From Alistipes sp. (GTDB lineage: Bacteria > Bacteroidota > Bacteroidia > Bacteroidales > Rikenellaceae): 64,000 bases of DNA. Position numbers and translations under genes: made by a program. The notes beneath the pieces are model-generated. The model saw only the letters and a list, made by a program, of their open reading frames with translations. It did no database searches and was not told the origin of the DNA. Positions 18,151 through 26,266 of the stretch are shown here, piece after piece. The stretch is taken from contig JAFQAN010000005.1 in NCBI GenBank assembly GCA_017416915.1, positions 62,001 through 126,000 of the forward strand. The letters are read 5' to 3'. The number at the start of each line of letters is the position of its first letter. Position 1 is the stretch's first letter.

Positions 18151-19296
18151 ATGAGACTTATAAACTATTGTTGCGCTGCATTTCTACTCTCTCTAAGCGC
18201 GATGTTGTATGGTTGTGAGCTAACCGAAACGCCCAGTAGCGGCGATTCTTTAACTCCCGAGCTTCACATTACCACCACTAAACTGACTGTTGGTGGTGAG
18301 GGCGGTGGCTATGTCGTTGATTATAGCGTTAAGCATCGTATCGACGGAGTTATGCCCGAGGTAGAGCTGTTGAGCGACTGGGTTGATAATGTGGAGGTTA
18401 CTGCCACGCAGATATGTTTTAGGGTGCTTCCTAATAATCTGCGCGAAGAGCGTACCACACGCCTTAAAGTAACCTACGAGGGTGCAGATAGCCACTCTAT
18501 TTATATCACGCAGGGCGAGATGGTACTTAACCAATTTGCCATTGCTACCACGGAGCTTACACCCGATAAGTTTACGGTTGCGTGGACACCCTCCGACCAG
18601 ACAATGCTCTACATCCCCAATATTATCTCGGTGGATTACTTTACGATGTCGGGCGTAGATACCGAGGAGCAGTTCATCGCCGAGGAGATTAAATACTTTT
18701 TTAACGTAGCGCAGGGTGCTAATCTAACGCTTGAAGAGCTTCTTACACGCGTTGATAAGGTCGTTTCGGGAGAGTTTACGAGTACCTATATGGGACTGAT
18801 GCCAGGTAGTCGATATTTGGCGTACGCTTATGGCATATCTCTCGACGGCGATGAATATGAGATTACAACGCCGTTGCACTATGAACTCATCGCTATCCCT
18901 ATGCAGGAGTTGCTTCCTGCCCAGTTCAATATTAGGACAACTGCGACTGGTATGTCGAGTATCCGTATTGATGTAGAGCCAGTTACGTGGAATTCTCACT
19001 ACGTAATTCAGGTCATACCCTCGACGTCGATGTATTATGTGCCTGCTGGTGAGCAACTTCCGATGTTGAGTATCAAGGGTATGCACAATACGTTCTTTAA
19101 TCAAGTTAAGAGCTATATGTCGGGAGGTAACACATCGCAGCAGTATTTGGATAAATTCTGTCGTCGTGGCGTCAGTGGAGACACCTTGCAACTCGAAAAG
19201 GGAGAGTATATGGTTGCAGTATTTGGTGTAGGCGCTGTTGAGGGTGGCGTTGCGATGATGAGGACGATGCCTCAGGTGAGCCATTTTACTATCTAA
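18151..19296 (+). CDS. BACON-like surface lipoprotein, paralogue 4 of 4 (short form)
   Basis: The 381-aa product has the lipobox MLYGC, a BACON-like domain (residues ~35-125; LLSDWVDNVE and SIYITQGE) and one copy of the unknown domain (VDTEEQFIAEEIKYF). It terminates at QVSHFTI, the same domain border as paralogue 3. It is the last gene of the tandem; repeat copy B begins 7 bp after its stop. The function is unknown. Confidence 0.84.
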   Translation: MRLINYCCAAFLLSLSAMLYGCELTETPSSGDSLTPELHITTTKLTVGGEGGGYVVDYSVKHRIDGVMPEVELLSDWVDNVEVTATQICFRVLPNNLREERTTRLKVTYEGADSHSIYITQGEMVLNQFAIATTELTPDKFTVAWTPSDQTMLYIPNIISVDYFTMSGVDTEEQFIAEEIKYFFNVAQGANLTLEELLTRVDKVVSGEFTSTYMGLMPGSRYLAYAYGISLDGDEYEITTPLHYELIAIPMQELLPAQFNIRTTATGMSSIRIDVEPVTWNSHYVIQVIPSTSMYYVPAGEQLPMLSIKGMHNTFFNQVKSYMSGGNTSQQYLDKFCRRGVSGDTLQLEKGEYMVAVFGVGAVEGGVAMMRTMPQVSHFTI

Positions 19297-19303
19297 TAGC
19301 TTA

Positions 19304-19427
19304 CTTGGCGTGATAGCGGCGCATCAGCGCCGCCTCAATCATTGGGCTGAATGGAATGTGCGCATAGTACTATCCATCCAGCCCAATCTCTTTATCGGCG
19401 ACACTGCTGCACCACTCTGACGCCAAG
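19304..19427 (+). repeat. Three-way-junction repeat module, copy B
   Basis: The closing stem CTTGGCGT/ACGCCAAG is perfect (8 bp). The first hairpin GCGGCG-CATCAG-CGCCGC is perfect. The second hairpin is GGGCTGAATGGA...TCCATCCAGCCC. It lies between the lipoprotein operon and the convergent GNAT gene. Confidence 0.92.
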
Positions 19428-19450
19428 TAGCCACGCACGGCCTCGCACGA

Positions 19451-19633
19451 CTGGGAACGACTGAGAACGCCTGAGAATGACTGAGAATGCCTGGGTTTTT
19501 CAAGGTGTCTCCTGGTCCCGTTGTCTCGCAGTCCCGCAGTCCCGCAGTCCCGTGGTCTTGTCGTCTCGTGGTCCCGTAGTCTCGCCGTCTTGTCGTCTCA
19601 TGGTCCCGTCGGCCCGTAGTCTCGTCGTCCCGC
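19451..19633. repeat. 10-bp and 8-bp unit arrays, copy B
   Basis: Four 10-bp units (CTGGGAACGA, CTGAGAACGC, CTGAGAATGA, CTGAGAATGC) at 19451-19490 are followed by CTGGGTTTTTCAAGG. Fifteen 8-bp units of the form NGTCYCGY run from 19514 to 19633. This block has the longest 8-bp array in the window; an inverted 10-bp arm is absent. Confidence 0.9.
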
Positions 19634-19673
19634 AAACACATAGCCATTTCTGGTCTATCTTCTATCCCTCCTC

Positions 19674-20195
19674 TTATAGAATTAGCTGATAAAATCTCTC
19701 GTCGAGGAACTCCCCGTTTGGTTGGCGTAGCCACTCGCGGCGTGTGCCGCAACACTTGAAGCCGCAACCCTCAAATAGCGCGATGCTCGGTAGGTTATCC
19801 TCTGCCACAGTTGCCCACAGCTGATGCAGACAGAGTGTCGTGCGGGCATAGCTCTTCACCGCCTCGATAGCGGCGCGGGCATACCCTTTACGACGTTGCT
19901 CTTGGGCATAAATGAGGATGCCAATGCCCACGCGGGCGTGTTGTGGGTCGAAGTCGAAGAGGTCGAGAGCGCCTACCGCTATGCCCTCTACCTCGATGAT
20001 AAGACGCATCTGGCGCGTGGCGTAGATGTCGTAGCGCTGTTGCTCGATAAAGTTAAGCAATTGCTCGCGCGATAGTGGCGCTGTTGTGCCACTCACACGC
20101 CACACCTCCACATCGTTCTCCCAGAGGTACATCACCTCCACATCCGTAGGCTCTACGGCGCGCAGACGGCAAATATTGGCATCTAAGCTTAACAT
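19674..20195 (-). CDS. GNAT family N-acetyltransferase
   Basis: With the start at 20195 the product is 173 aa. The N-terminus CRLRAVEPTDVEVMYLWEND and the acetyl-CoA binding region RRKGYARAAIEAVKSYA (pattern RxxGxA) mark a RimJ/RimL- or SpeG-like GNAT. The C-terminal segment NLPSIALFEGCGFKCCG is also typical. The chosen start overlaps the end of the ROK gene by 7 nt, indicating co-transcription; an upstream in-frame start would extend into the ROK gene without any family similarity. The substrate is unknown. Confidence 0.9.
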   Translation of the reverse strand: MLSLDANICRLRAVEPTDVEVMYLWENDVEVWRVSGTTAPLSREQLLNFIEQQRYDIYATRQMRLIIEVEGIAVGALDLFDFDPQHARVGIGILIYAQEQRRKGYARAAIEAVKSYARTTLCLHQLWATVAEDNLPSIALFEGCGFKCCGTRREWLRQPNGEFLDERFYQLIL

Positions 20196-21424
20196 TCCAG
20201 ACCTATAATCTTGTTGCGTATAAGCATCGCCACACCCCACGCATTGGCGCTATCCGACATCTTCGATACGCGGAATTTGGTATCTTTATACACGAAGTTG
20301 AGCGAGTATTTGTTGGTCGAAGATTTTAGTGGCAACATAAGATATTCGCCCGCCTGTGCGAGGTTGCCGCCCACGATGACGGTCTCGGGGTTGAAGGTGT
20401 TGATAAGGAATGCCACAGCCTTGCCCACCTTCTCGCCAGCCTCCTCGATAAGCTCGATAGAGAGGTTATCGTCGTTGCGTGCTGCCGCTATGATGTCGTT
20501 GATATGTATGCTTTCGCCGCGGTCGTACATCTCGCGCAGGCGTGTGTTTACGCCACTGCGAATGAGGTTTACAATCTTATTCTCGATGGCGATACCCGAC
20601 ACCTCAGTCTCCAAGCAGCCCTTCTTGCCGCAAGCACATATAATCTCGTTGTCGAAGAAGGGTATGTGTCCAAACTCGCCCGCAAAGCCATTCTTGCCGT
20701 AGTATAGCTTGCCGTTTATGACGATACCCACCGCCACGCCGCGTCCCATATGCAGGTAGAGGACGTTGCTCTCGTTCTTCGACTTGCCTGTGGTGTACTC
20801 GGCATAGCAACGTGCGCGGGTGTCGTTGTCCAAGAGTACGCGGATGCCTATGCGCGACGAGATAATATCGCGCAGCGACTCCTCGCTCGACGTGAAGTAC
20901 TTATACGAACGCCCCGTCTCGGGGTTTACGCGACCCACCATCGAGACGCCGACGCCGAGTATCTTCTCTCTATCGACGCCGCAATTTGCTACGAACGCCT
21001 CGATATTTTGGCATATACGCTCCAAGCACTGTGGACGGTCCACTAACTCGAAGGTGTCGTCCGTGCGCTCACTTATCACGTTGTTTTGCAGGTCGGTAAC
21101 TACGTATGTCATATGGTCTCGACCGACGTTGATGCCTGCAAAGTATATCGCCGAATTTGCCAAGCCAAAGACGTTGGGACGGCGACCACCAGGCGTCTCA
21201 ACCTTACCTAAGTCATTGACAATACGGTCATCGACAAGCTCCTGAACGAGCTTGGTCATCGTGGGGACGCTTATATGCAGCTCACGTGTAAGCTCCGATA
21301 GGGTACTCTCGCCGTTTAGTGCCATATAGGCGATGATGTTGCGCTTGATAATATTATTTTTGTGCGTGATGCCCTTCAAACTCTCGTCGGCATCGATATT
21401 AAAAAACTTAGCGAGTGATGTCAT
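20189..21424 (-). CDS. ROK family transcriptional regulator / sugar kinase-like protein
   Basis: The 411-aa protein starts at MTSLAKFFNID (21424). Residues ~15-75 form a winged helix-turn-helix (STLSELTRELHISVPTMTKLVQEL). The rest is a ROK domain with GINVGRDHMTYV, DNDTRARCYAE, GEFGHIPF and the zinc motif CACGKKGCLE. This is the NagC/XylR/Mlc layout: a repressor that responds to a sugar or phosphosugar. Its own promoter region carries a 15-bp palindrome (see 21444). It is divergent from maf. Which sugar it senses is not shown. Confidence 0.93.
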   Translation of the reverse strand: MTSLAKFFNIDADESLKGITHKNNIIKRNIIAYMALNGESTLSELTRELHISVPTMTKLVQELVDDRIVNDLGKVETPGGRRPNVFGLANSAIYFAGINVGRDHMTYVVTDLQNNVISERTDDTFELVDRPQCLERICQNIEAFVANCGVDREKILGVGVSMVGRVNPETGRSYKYFTSSEESLRDIISSRIGIRVLLDNDTRARCYAEYTTGKSKNESNVLYLHMGRGVAVGIVINGKLYYGKNGFAGEFGHIPFFDNEIICACGKKGCLETEVSGIAIENKIVNLIRSGVNTRLREMYDRGESIHINDIIAAARNDDNLSIELIEEAGEKVGKAVAFLINTFNPETVIVGGNLAQAGEYLMLPLKSSTNKYSLNFVYKDTKFRVSKMSDSANAWGVAMLIRNKIIGLEC

Positions 21425-21443
21425 ACTCCTCAAAAAAGATTTA

Positions 21444-21461
21444 ATTTGTAGTACAAATATA
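21444..21461 (-). promoter_or_regulatory. ROK gene -7 box overlapped by a palindromic operator
   Basis: ATTTGTA-G-TACAAAT (21444-21458) is a perfect palindrome with one central base. On the minus strand TATATTTG (21461-21454) is the -7 box of the ROK gene, so the palindrome overlaps the promoter. A winged-helix ROK repressor bound here would shut off its own gene. Confidence 0.6.
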
Positions 21462-21556
21462 ATAAAATTTTTGAAAATCACACTATCTGCCAGACAAAAA
21501 ATCTGCAATATATTATAATTTTTATCCATTCCGACCCTACGATGTTGAGGGGCGTG

Positions 21557-21586
21557 TTGTCTATTCACTAATTTTGAGTATATTTG
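21557..21586 (+). promoter_or_regulatory. Promoter for maf
   Basis: TTG at 21557-21559 and TATATTTG at 21579-21586 are 19 bp apart. The transcript would start near 21593, which excludes the GTG at 21588 as the start codon and supports the ATG at 21615. Confidence 0.75.
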
Positions 21587-21614
21587 TGTGATTTTAATTA
21601 ACCGTTTAGTCGCA

Positions 21615-22232
21615 ATGTTACTACACGATAAGCTGAAAAGCTACGACATAGTGTTGGCATCGGCATCGCCGCGCCGCCGTGAGCTGCTGCGGGCCACAGG
21701 CATAGAGTACCGCCTGGCGCCGAAGTTCGAGTGCGAGGAGTGTTATCCTGCGACGCTTGCCAAGGAGGATGTAGCGCCCTATCTCTCGCGCTTGAAGAGC
21801 TACGCCTACCCCGAGGCGCTTGCCTTAAATCAGATTCTCATCACCGCCGACACCACCGTCATCCTCGACGGCGAGGTGTTGGGTAAGCCTGCCGATGAGA
21901 CGGAGGCGCGCGCAATGTTGGCGCGTCTGTCTGGCGCGGAGCATAGCGTCGTTACGGGTGTTACGCTGCGTATGGCGGACCGTGAGCGCACCTTCTCGTC
22001 GGTAAGTAAAGTGTGCTTTGCGCCCCTTAGCGACGAGCAGATATCCCACTACGTTGCCACCTACCGACCTCTGGATAAGGCGGGGGCGTACGGCATACAG
22101 GAGTGGATAGGATATGTCGGCATAGAGCGTATCGAAGGCTCGTTCTACAACGTCATGGGCCTGCCTGTGCAGCGTCTGTGCCGCGAATTGGAGTGCTTCA
22201 TTGAGGCGCTACCCGAGTGTTGTTTGGGATAA
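21615..22232 (+). CDS. maf: Maf-like nucleoside triphosphate pyrophosphatase
   Basis: The 205-aa protein has the N-terminal family motif VLASASPRRRELL and the later ADTTVILDGEVLGKP, HSVVTGV and DKAGAYGIQEW. Maf proteins hydrolyse non-canonical or modified NTPs such as dTTP, UTP or methylated nucleotides. The ATG at 21615 fits the promoter position. The S46 peptidase gene follows after 21 bp and is probably co-transcribed. Confidence 0.94.
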   Translation: MLLHDKLKSYDIVLASASPRRRELLRATGIEYRLAPKFECEECYPATLAKEDVAPYLSRLKSYAYPEALALNQILITADTTVILDGEVLGKPADETEARAMLARLSGAEHSVVTGVTLRMADRERTFSSVSKVCFAPLSDEQISHYVATYRPLDKAGAYGIQEWIGYVGIERIEGSFYNVMGLPVQRLCRELECFIEALPECCLG

Positions 22233-22253
22233 ACAAATTAAAACTACTACAAT

Positions 22254-24278
22254 ATGAGACGTTCACTACTTATTATTGTGTTGCTTATGGCAACCACCTT
22301 CTCGGCAGTTGCCGACAAGGGAATGTGGCTCCCCTCGCTTATCTCTTCGCGAGTGAAGGATATGAAGTCTAAGGGTTTCAAACTCTCGGCAGAGGATATC
22401 TATTCTATCAACAAGGCTTCGTTGAAGGATGCCGTGGTTCTCTTCGATGGTGGCTGTACGGGAGAGATTGTGTCGGAGAAGGGTCTGCTACTCACCAACC
22501 ACCACTGCGGTTACGACGCTATTCAGGCGTTGTCGAGTGTCGAGCACGACTACCTCACCAACGGCTTCTGGGCGATGTCGCATAGCGAGGAGTTGCCCTG
22601 CGCAAACCTCAAAGTGCATATCCTTGTGCGTATGGAGGAGGTTACCGACCGCATAGCTGCGGGCGAGACCCGTGAGCAGATTATCGCCAAGGCAGAGGCT
22701 GAGGGCGTAGGCTTCAAGGCTACCGTTGAGTCGATGTACTATGGCAATCAGGCATACCTCTTCATCTACCGCGAGTTCTCGGATGTGCGCCTTGTGGGTA
22801 CGCCTCCCTCGGCTATCGGTAAGTTCGGCGCCGACAACGATAACTGGATTTGGCCACGTCATACGGGCGACTTCTCGGTATTCCGCATCTACGCCAACCA
22901 GAACAACGAGCCTGCGGCATATAGCCCCGATAACCGCCCTTATACCCCTGCACGTCATTTCGAAATATCTACCGATGGTGTCAAGGAGGGCGACTTCACG
23001 ATGATTTATGGCTTCCCAGGCAATACGCAGGAGTATATCACTTCGGATGCTGTGCGCTATGTTGCCGAGGTGTCGGACCCCACGAAGATAGCCCTTCGTG
23101 ATAAGCGTCTTGACATCATTGGCTCAGCACAGGCTACCTCGCCGAAGATACGCTTGCAGTATGCTGCAAAACACGCAAGTATTGCCAATGCGTGGAAGAA
23201 GTGGCAGGGTGAGGTGTTGGGCATCAACCGCCTCGGCACACTCTCTAAGAAGCTCGCCTATGAGGAGCGCTTCTGCCGCGAGAACCCCTCTAAGAGCTAT
23301 ATCCTCGACTCGCTCGCTGCTGCCTACGAGCGCAATATCGAGGGCTACTACAACTACGAGCTATTCAACGAGACGCTGCGCGGTATCGAGTTGCAGCAGG
23401 TTGTCTCTATCGCACGTAGCCCACGCCTTAGTGATGCACAGCGCGCCGCTGCCATCGACCTCTTCTACAAGGACTTTGTTATGGACGTCGATCGCGCTCT
23501 TGCCGTTGCTATGCTCAGCGAGTATGAGGCTAAGGCGTCGTTTATCTCGGACGAGTTGAAGGCGCTCTTCGAGCGTCACGGCGGCGCATCAAACTACGCA
23601 GAGTGGCTCTACGACAATACCAAGTTGGGCAATATCGAGGGTTTCAATGCTGCCGACATTGACGCCGACCCTATGAGCGAGTTTGTTGCCGCCATAGAGC
23701 CTATTGCTAAGCGTGTTAAGCCATATACCTATCGCAACCTCAGCAATATCCCCGATATTGAGCAGTGGTATCGTCCCTACGTGAAGGCTCTTATGGAGTG
23801 GGATAAGAGGCGCGCCTTCTTCCCCGATGCAAACCTCACGCTACGTGTTGCCTATGGCAAGGTTGCGGGATATGAGTATGCCGATGGCGAGTACCATCTG
23901 CCGCAGACCACCTTGGAGGGTATTATGGAGAAGGATAACCCCGAGATTTACGACTACAACATCCCGCAGAGTCTGCGCGACGTATATGCCGCTAAGGACT
24001 ACGGTCGTTGGGGCGTGATGCTCAATGGCAAATATACCGTTCCAGTATGCTTTATCGCCACCAACCACACCACAGGCGGCAACTCGGGTTCGCCTGTACT
24101 CAACGGCAGGGGCGAGCTTATCGGTATCAACTTCGACCGTACTTGGCTCTCGACGATGAGCGACATTGAGTTCGATGAGACCCTTTGCCGCAATATCATC
24201 TGCGACATACGTTATGTCCTCTTTGTCATCGACAAGGTTGGAGGAGCTGAGTGGCTCATAGATGAAATTGACCTATAA
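22254..24278 (+). CDS. S46 family dipeptidyl-peptidase (DPP7/DPP11-like)
   Basis: The 674-aa protein has a signal peptide (cleavage likely after FSAVA, residue ~20). S46 marks are DKGMWLP, the catalytic histidine in TNHHCGYDAIQ (H84) and the nucleophile in GGNSGSPVLN (S613). These periplasmic enzymes remove dipeptides from peptides, feeding asaccharolytic growth. The residue after INFD is Arg; from recollection, DPP11 (Asp/Glu-specific) has Arg and DPP7 (hydrophobic) has Gly near this position, so acidic specificity is suggested but not proven. It is somewhat shorter than the usual ~720 aa. Confidence 0.94.
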   Translation: MRRSLLIIVLLMATTFSAVADKGMWLPSLISSRVKDMKSKGFKLSAEDIYSINKASLKDAVVLFDGGCTGEIVSEKGLLLTNHHCGYDAIQALSSVEHDYLTNGFWAMSHSEELPCANLKVHILVRMEEVTDRIAAGETREQIIAKAEAEGVGFKATVESMYYGNQAYLFIYREFSDVRLVGTPPSAIGKFGADNDNWIWPRHTGDFSVFRIYANQNNEPAAYSPDNRPYTPARHFEISTDGVKEGDFTMIYGFPGNTQEYITSDAVRYVAEVSDPTKIALRDKRLDIIGSAQATSPKIRLQYAAKHASIANAWKKWQGEVLGINRLGTLSKKLAYEERFCRENPSKSYILDSLAAAYERNIEGYYNYELFNETLRGIELQQVVSIARSPRLSDAQRAAAIDLFYKDFVMDVDRALAVAMLSEYEAKASFISDELKALFERHGGASNYAEWLYDNTKLGNIEGFNAADIDADPMSEFVAAIEPIAKRVKPYTYRNLSNIPDIEQWYRPYVKALMEWDKRRAFFPDANLTLRVAYGKVAGYEYADGEYHLPQTTLEGIMEKDNPEIYDYNIPQSLRDVYAAKDYGRWGVMLNGKYTVPVCFIATNHTTGGNSGSPVLNGRGELIGINFDRTWLSTMSDIEFDETLCRNIICDIRYVLFVIDKVGGAEWLIDEIDL

Positions 24279-24404
24279 TTTGTTGTGATAAGCCGCAATC
24301 TGCGGCACCAAGCTTGTTCGTCTGAATGGGGATGTACGCCTAAGTACACCCCCATCCAGCCCAACTTCGACTTGGCACCACATCTAACCCCTTCTGACAA
24401 CAAA
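24279..24404 (+). repeat. Three-way-junction repeat module, divergent copy C
   Basis: The sequence differs from copies A, B and G at most positions, but the fold is kept. The closing stem is TTTGTTGT/ACAACAAA, the first hairpin GCCGCA/TGCGGC, and the second CTGAATGGGG...CCCCCATCCAG with a GTAC/GTAC top. A partial end of another copy (CACCACTCTGACACCAAGC) follows near 24430-24448. It starts within the TAA region just after the S46 gene. Confidence 0.85.
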
Positions 24405-24469
24405 TTCATTTCGCTTGGGAGCGTGCTGCACCACTCTGACACCAAGCTGCCTCGCGCAGCCACGCACTG

Positions 24470-24578
24470 CTGAGAACACCTGAGAATGGCTGAGAACGCC
24501 TGGGTTTTCAGGGTGTCCCGTGGTCCCGTGGTCCCGTGGTCTCGTGGTCCCGCAGTCCCGTAGTCCCGACGTCCCGCA
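24470..24578. repeat. 10-bp and 8-bp unit arrays, copy C
   Basis: Three 10-bp units (CTGAGAACAC, CTGAGAATGG, CTGAGAACGC) at 24470-24499 are followed by CTGGGTTTTCAGGG. About eight 8-bp units (GTCCCGTG and variants) run to 24578. Confidence 0.88.
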
Positions 24579-24618
24579 AAACTCCACACTCCTAAGCGAA
24601 TCCTATCGCACAAAAAAA

Positions 24619-24640
24619 ACTCCTCGGACCTCCGAGGAGT
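24619..24640. terminator. Bidirectional terminator
   Basis: ACTCCTCGGA and TCCGAGGAGT form a perfect 10-bp stem. It has an A-run on the left and TTTTCTTT on the right, so it can work for both the S46 and the ECF transcript. Confidence 0.85.
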
Positions 24641-24677
24641 TTTCTTTGCCGAGTGCGACACTCAGCCTACGTTCACA

Positions 24678-24803
24678 TTAGAGGAAGAGGTCGGTAAGAT
24701 ACGTGTCCAAGAACAGTAGTTCGTGGTCCTCCTTTACCACATCGTTTAACAAAAGCTCCTCCTCACTGTAAAGTTGTAATACTCTCTTGTCAATTTCCCC
24801 CAT
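24678..24803 (-). CDS. Possible small acidic protein downstream of the ECF sigma factor
   Basis: A 41-codon ORF starts at the ATG complementary to 24801-24803, 68 bp behind the sigma factor gene and just before the shared terminator. The product is acidic and Leu-rich, with MGEIDKRVLQLYSEEELLL at the N-terminus and DTYLTDLFL at the C-terminus. No membrane segment is visible, so it does not look like a usual anti-sigma factor. Its position inside the same transcript and its clean start and stop support it, but no family is recognised. Confidence 0.5.
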   Translation of the reverse strand: MGEIDKRVLQLYSEEELLLNDVVKEDHELLFLDTYLTDLFL

Positions 24804-24871
24804 AGGCAGTCAATTTTGAAGTGATGTTTACTTAGTAAACGGCTACCTCGGGATATTATTGCACAAACCTA

Positions 24872-25456
24872 TCAATTTAATACAATATTTTTCTCTTGAA
24901 TCATACGGCGCAGATTTATCAGCGCGTAGCGCATACGTCCAAGGGCAGTGTTGATGCTCACCTCGGTCTGCTCGGCAATCTCGGCAAACGAGAGCTTCGA
25001 GTAGTAGCGCAGGCGTACCACCTCCTGCTGCTCCTCGGGCAGTAGGTCGATAAGCTGACGCACCGAGTTCTCAATCTCGCTGTGTACGAGTCTATCCTCG
25101 GCGTTAGGCTCCGCAAAGCGCAGTGTGCCAAGCACGTCGTAGCCCGCCTCCGACTCGTTGAGCTGACGGCTGCTCTTCTCGCGGCGGAAGTAGTCGAGTA
25201 CGCGGTTGTGTGCTATGCGCAACACCCACGACAGAAACTTGCCGCTATCGGTGTAGCGACCCTCGTCTATAACTTTGACTGCCTTGATAAAAGTCTCCTG
25301 AAAGATGTCGTCGGCGACGTCGTCGTCCTTGACCATCATACCGATATAACTGCGTACGCGCTGCGAGTGGCGTTCGATAAGTTCTGATATGGCACTCCTA
25401 TCCCCCGAAAGGTAGTTATTAAGCAGCACACGGTCGCTTAACACATTCACGTTCAT
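24872..25456 (-). CDS. RNA polymerase ECF-type sigma factor
   Basis: The 194-aa protein has region 2 (residues ~25-95: DDVADDIFQETFIKAVK and SWVLRIAHNRVLDYFRRE) and region 4 (residues ~130-185: LLPEEQQEVVRLRYYSKLSF, AEIAEQTEVSINTALGRMRY). No anti-sigma factor gene with a membrane segment is adjacent, unlike the SusC-linked ECF systems. The length and lack of a partner recall constitutive stress-type ECF factors of Bacteroidota. Targets are unknown. Confidence 0.94.
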   Translation of the reverse strand: MNVNVLSDRVLLNNYLSGDRSAISELIERHSQRVRSYIGMMVKDDDVADDIFQETFIKAVKVIDEGRYTDSGKFLSWVLRIAHNRVLDYFRREKSSRQLNESEAGYDVLGTLRFAEPNAEDRLVHSEIENSVRQLIDLLPEEQQEVVRLRYYSKLSFAEIAEQTEVSINTALGRMRYALINLRRMIQEKNIVLN

Positions 25457-25757
25457 ACTCTCTAATTTTTAGTTAGTTCAAGAGCAGAATTTCGTCGATA
25501 GGCAATGTCGTTTTATCGGTTAATAATTGTTGTTTTCAGTTGCAAGATAGTAATTATTTTCTAAACTGCAAAATTTTCTTCATCTTGTTATCCTTGCCTT
25601 TCTGCCTGAAATTCCGGGCGAAAGTGTGGCAAACATCGTGCCAATCAATATGTTATGATAGTGGGGTAGTGTTGTATGTAGGTTTTATTATTCGGTGAAA
25701 CGCCCATAATGGGGGTTGAAACGCCGCCTCCAAAACACCCAATTTCGCAAAATAAAA
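25457..25757. other. Intergenic region upstream of the ECF sigma gene
   Basis: About 300 bp without a supportable gene. It holds the leader of the sigma factor gene; the nearest -7-like element (TATCTTG on the minus strand around 25543-25549) lacks one T of the consensus. I see no repeat or structured element in it. Confidence 0.5.
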
Positions 25758-25781
25758 GGATGTCGGCAAGCACCGACATCC
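25758..25781 (-). terminator. Terminator of the caspase operon
   Basis: GGATGTCGG and CCGACATCC form a 9-bp stem with a 6-nt loop. On the minus strand it is followed by TTTTATTTT, which places it at the end of the 29431-25801 operon. Confidence 0.88.
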
Positions 25782-25800
25782 TATAAAAACATTTCCAAAA

Positions 25801-26244
25801 TTAGTTCAACATTTGCTGTAAATCATCCAACTCCTTATCAGACGCACTTTGAGGTGGTTGCTGTGGTTGTGGTTGTTGATATACTGGCTGTTGATATACG
25901 GGTTGCTGATATGCAGGCTGCTGAGTATTATTGCGAGGAGCAATTACCTTTATTGTCTGCATTTGGAAGAGACCACCAGTGATAAGTGAAACCAAGAAAT
26001 CTCCAAAACTATGCTTTGTTCTAATTTCACAATTACCATCTACTGGGGTATTTACAGTTGTGCGCCCCAAGGGGAGCAAACCCCAAAATAGATAGCACTG
26101 CTTACCTTTTGCATACGTGTAGGTAGAGGCGCCTGCGCCCTTTGCAGTTTCTCGATACTCGCCTACGTAGGTGCGTGTAGAGTAGCATGAAGGAAGTAAT
26201 AGTGCGCAAACCATTACTGCCAAAAAGAATAATTGCTTTTTCAT
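25801..26244 (-). CDS. Bor-like lipoprotein with Gln/Pro-rich tail
   Basis: The 147-aa product has a lipoprotein signal (lipobox LLPSC, Cys20). A compact domain with KGKQCYLFWGLLPLGRTTVN and a glycine-rich FGDFLVSLITGGLFQMQTI segment resembles small Bor/TraT-like envelope lipoproteins. The tail (residues ~108-135) repeats QQPVYQQP and QPQQPP and is probably disordered. It is the last gene of the operon that contains the caspase-like protein, 22 bp behind it. The function is unknown. Confidence 0.75.
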   Translation of the reverse strand: MKKQLFFLAVMVCALLLPSCYSTRTYVGEYRETAKGAGASTYTYAKGKQCYLFWGLLPLGRTTVNTPVDGNCEIRTKHSFGDFLVSLITGGLFQMQTIKVIAPRNNTQQPAYQQPVYQQPVYQQPQPQQPPQSASDKELDDLQQMLN

Positions 26245-26266
26245 CGTAATTTAATTTTTATAAAGG

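Noticed and set aside
12982..19296. SusC/SusD polysaccharide utilisation locus
   Set aside because: Four lipoproteins are present but no TonB-dependent receptor, SusD-like protein or glycan-active enzyme accompanies them.
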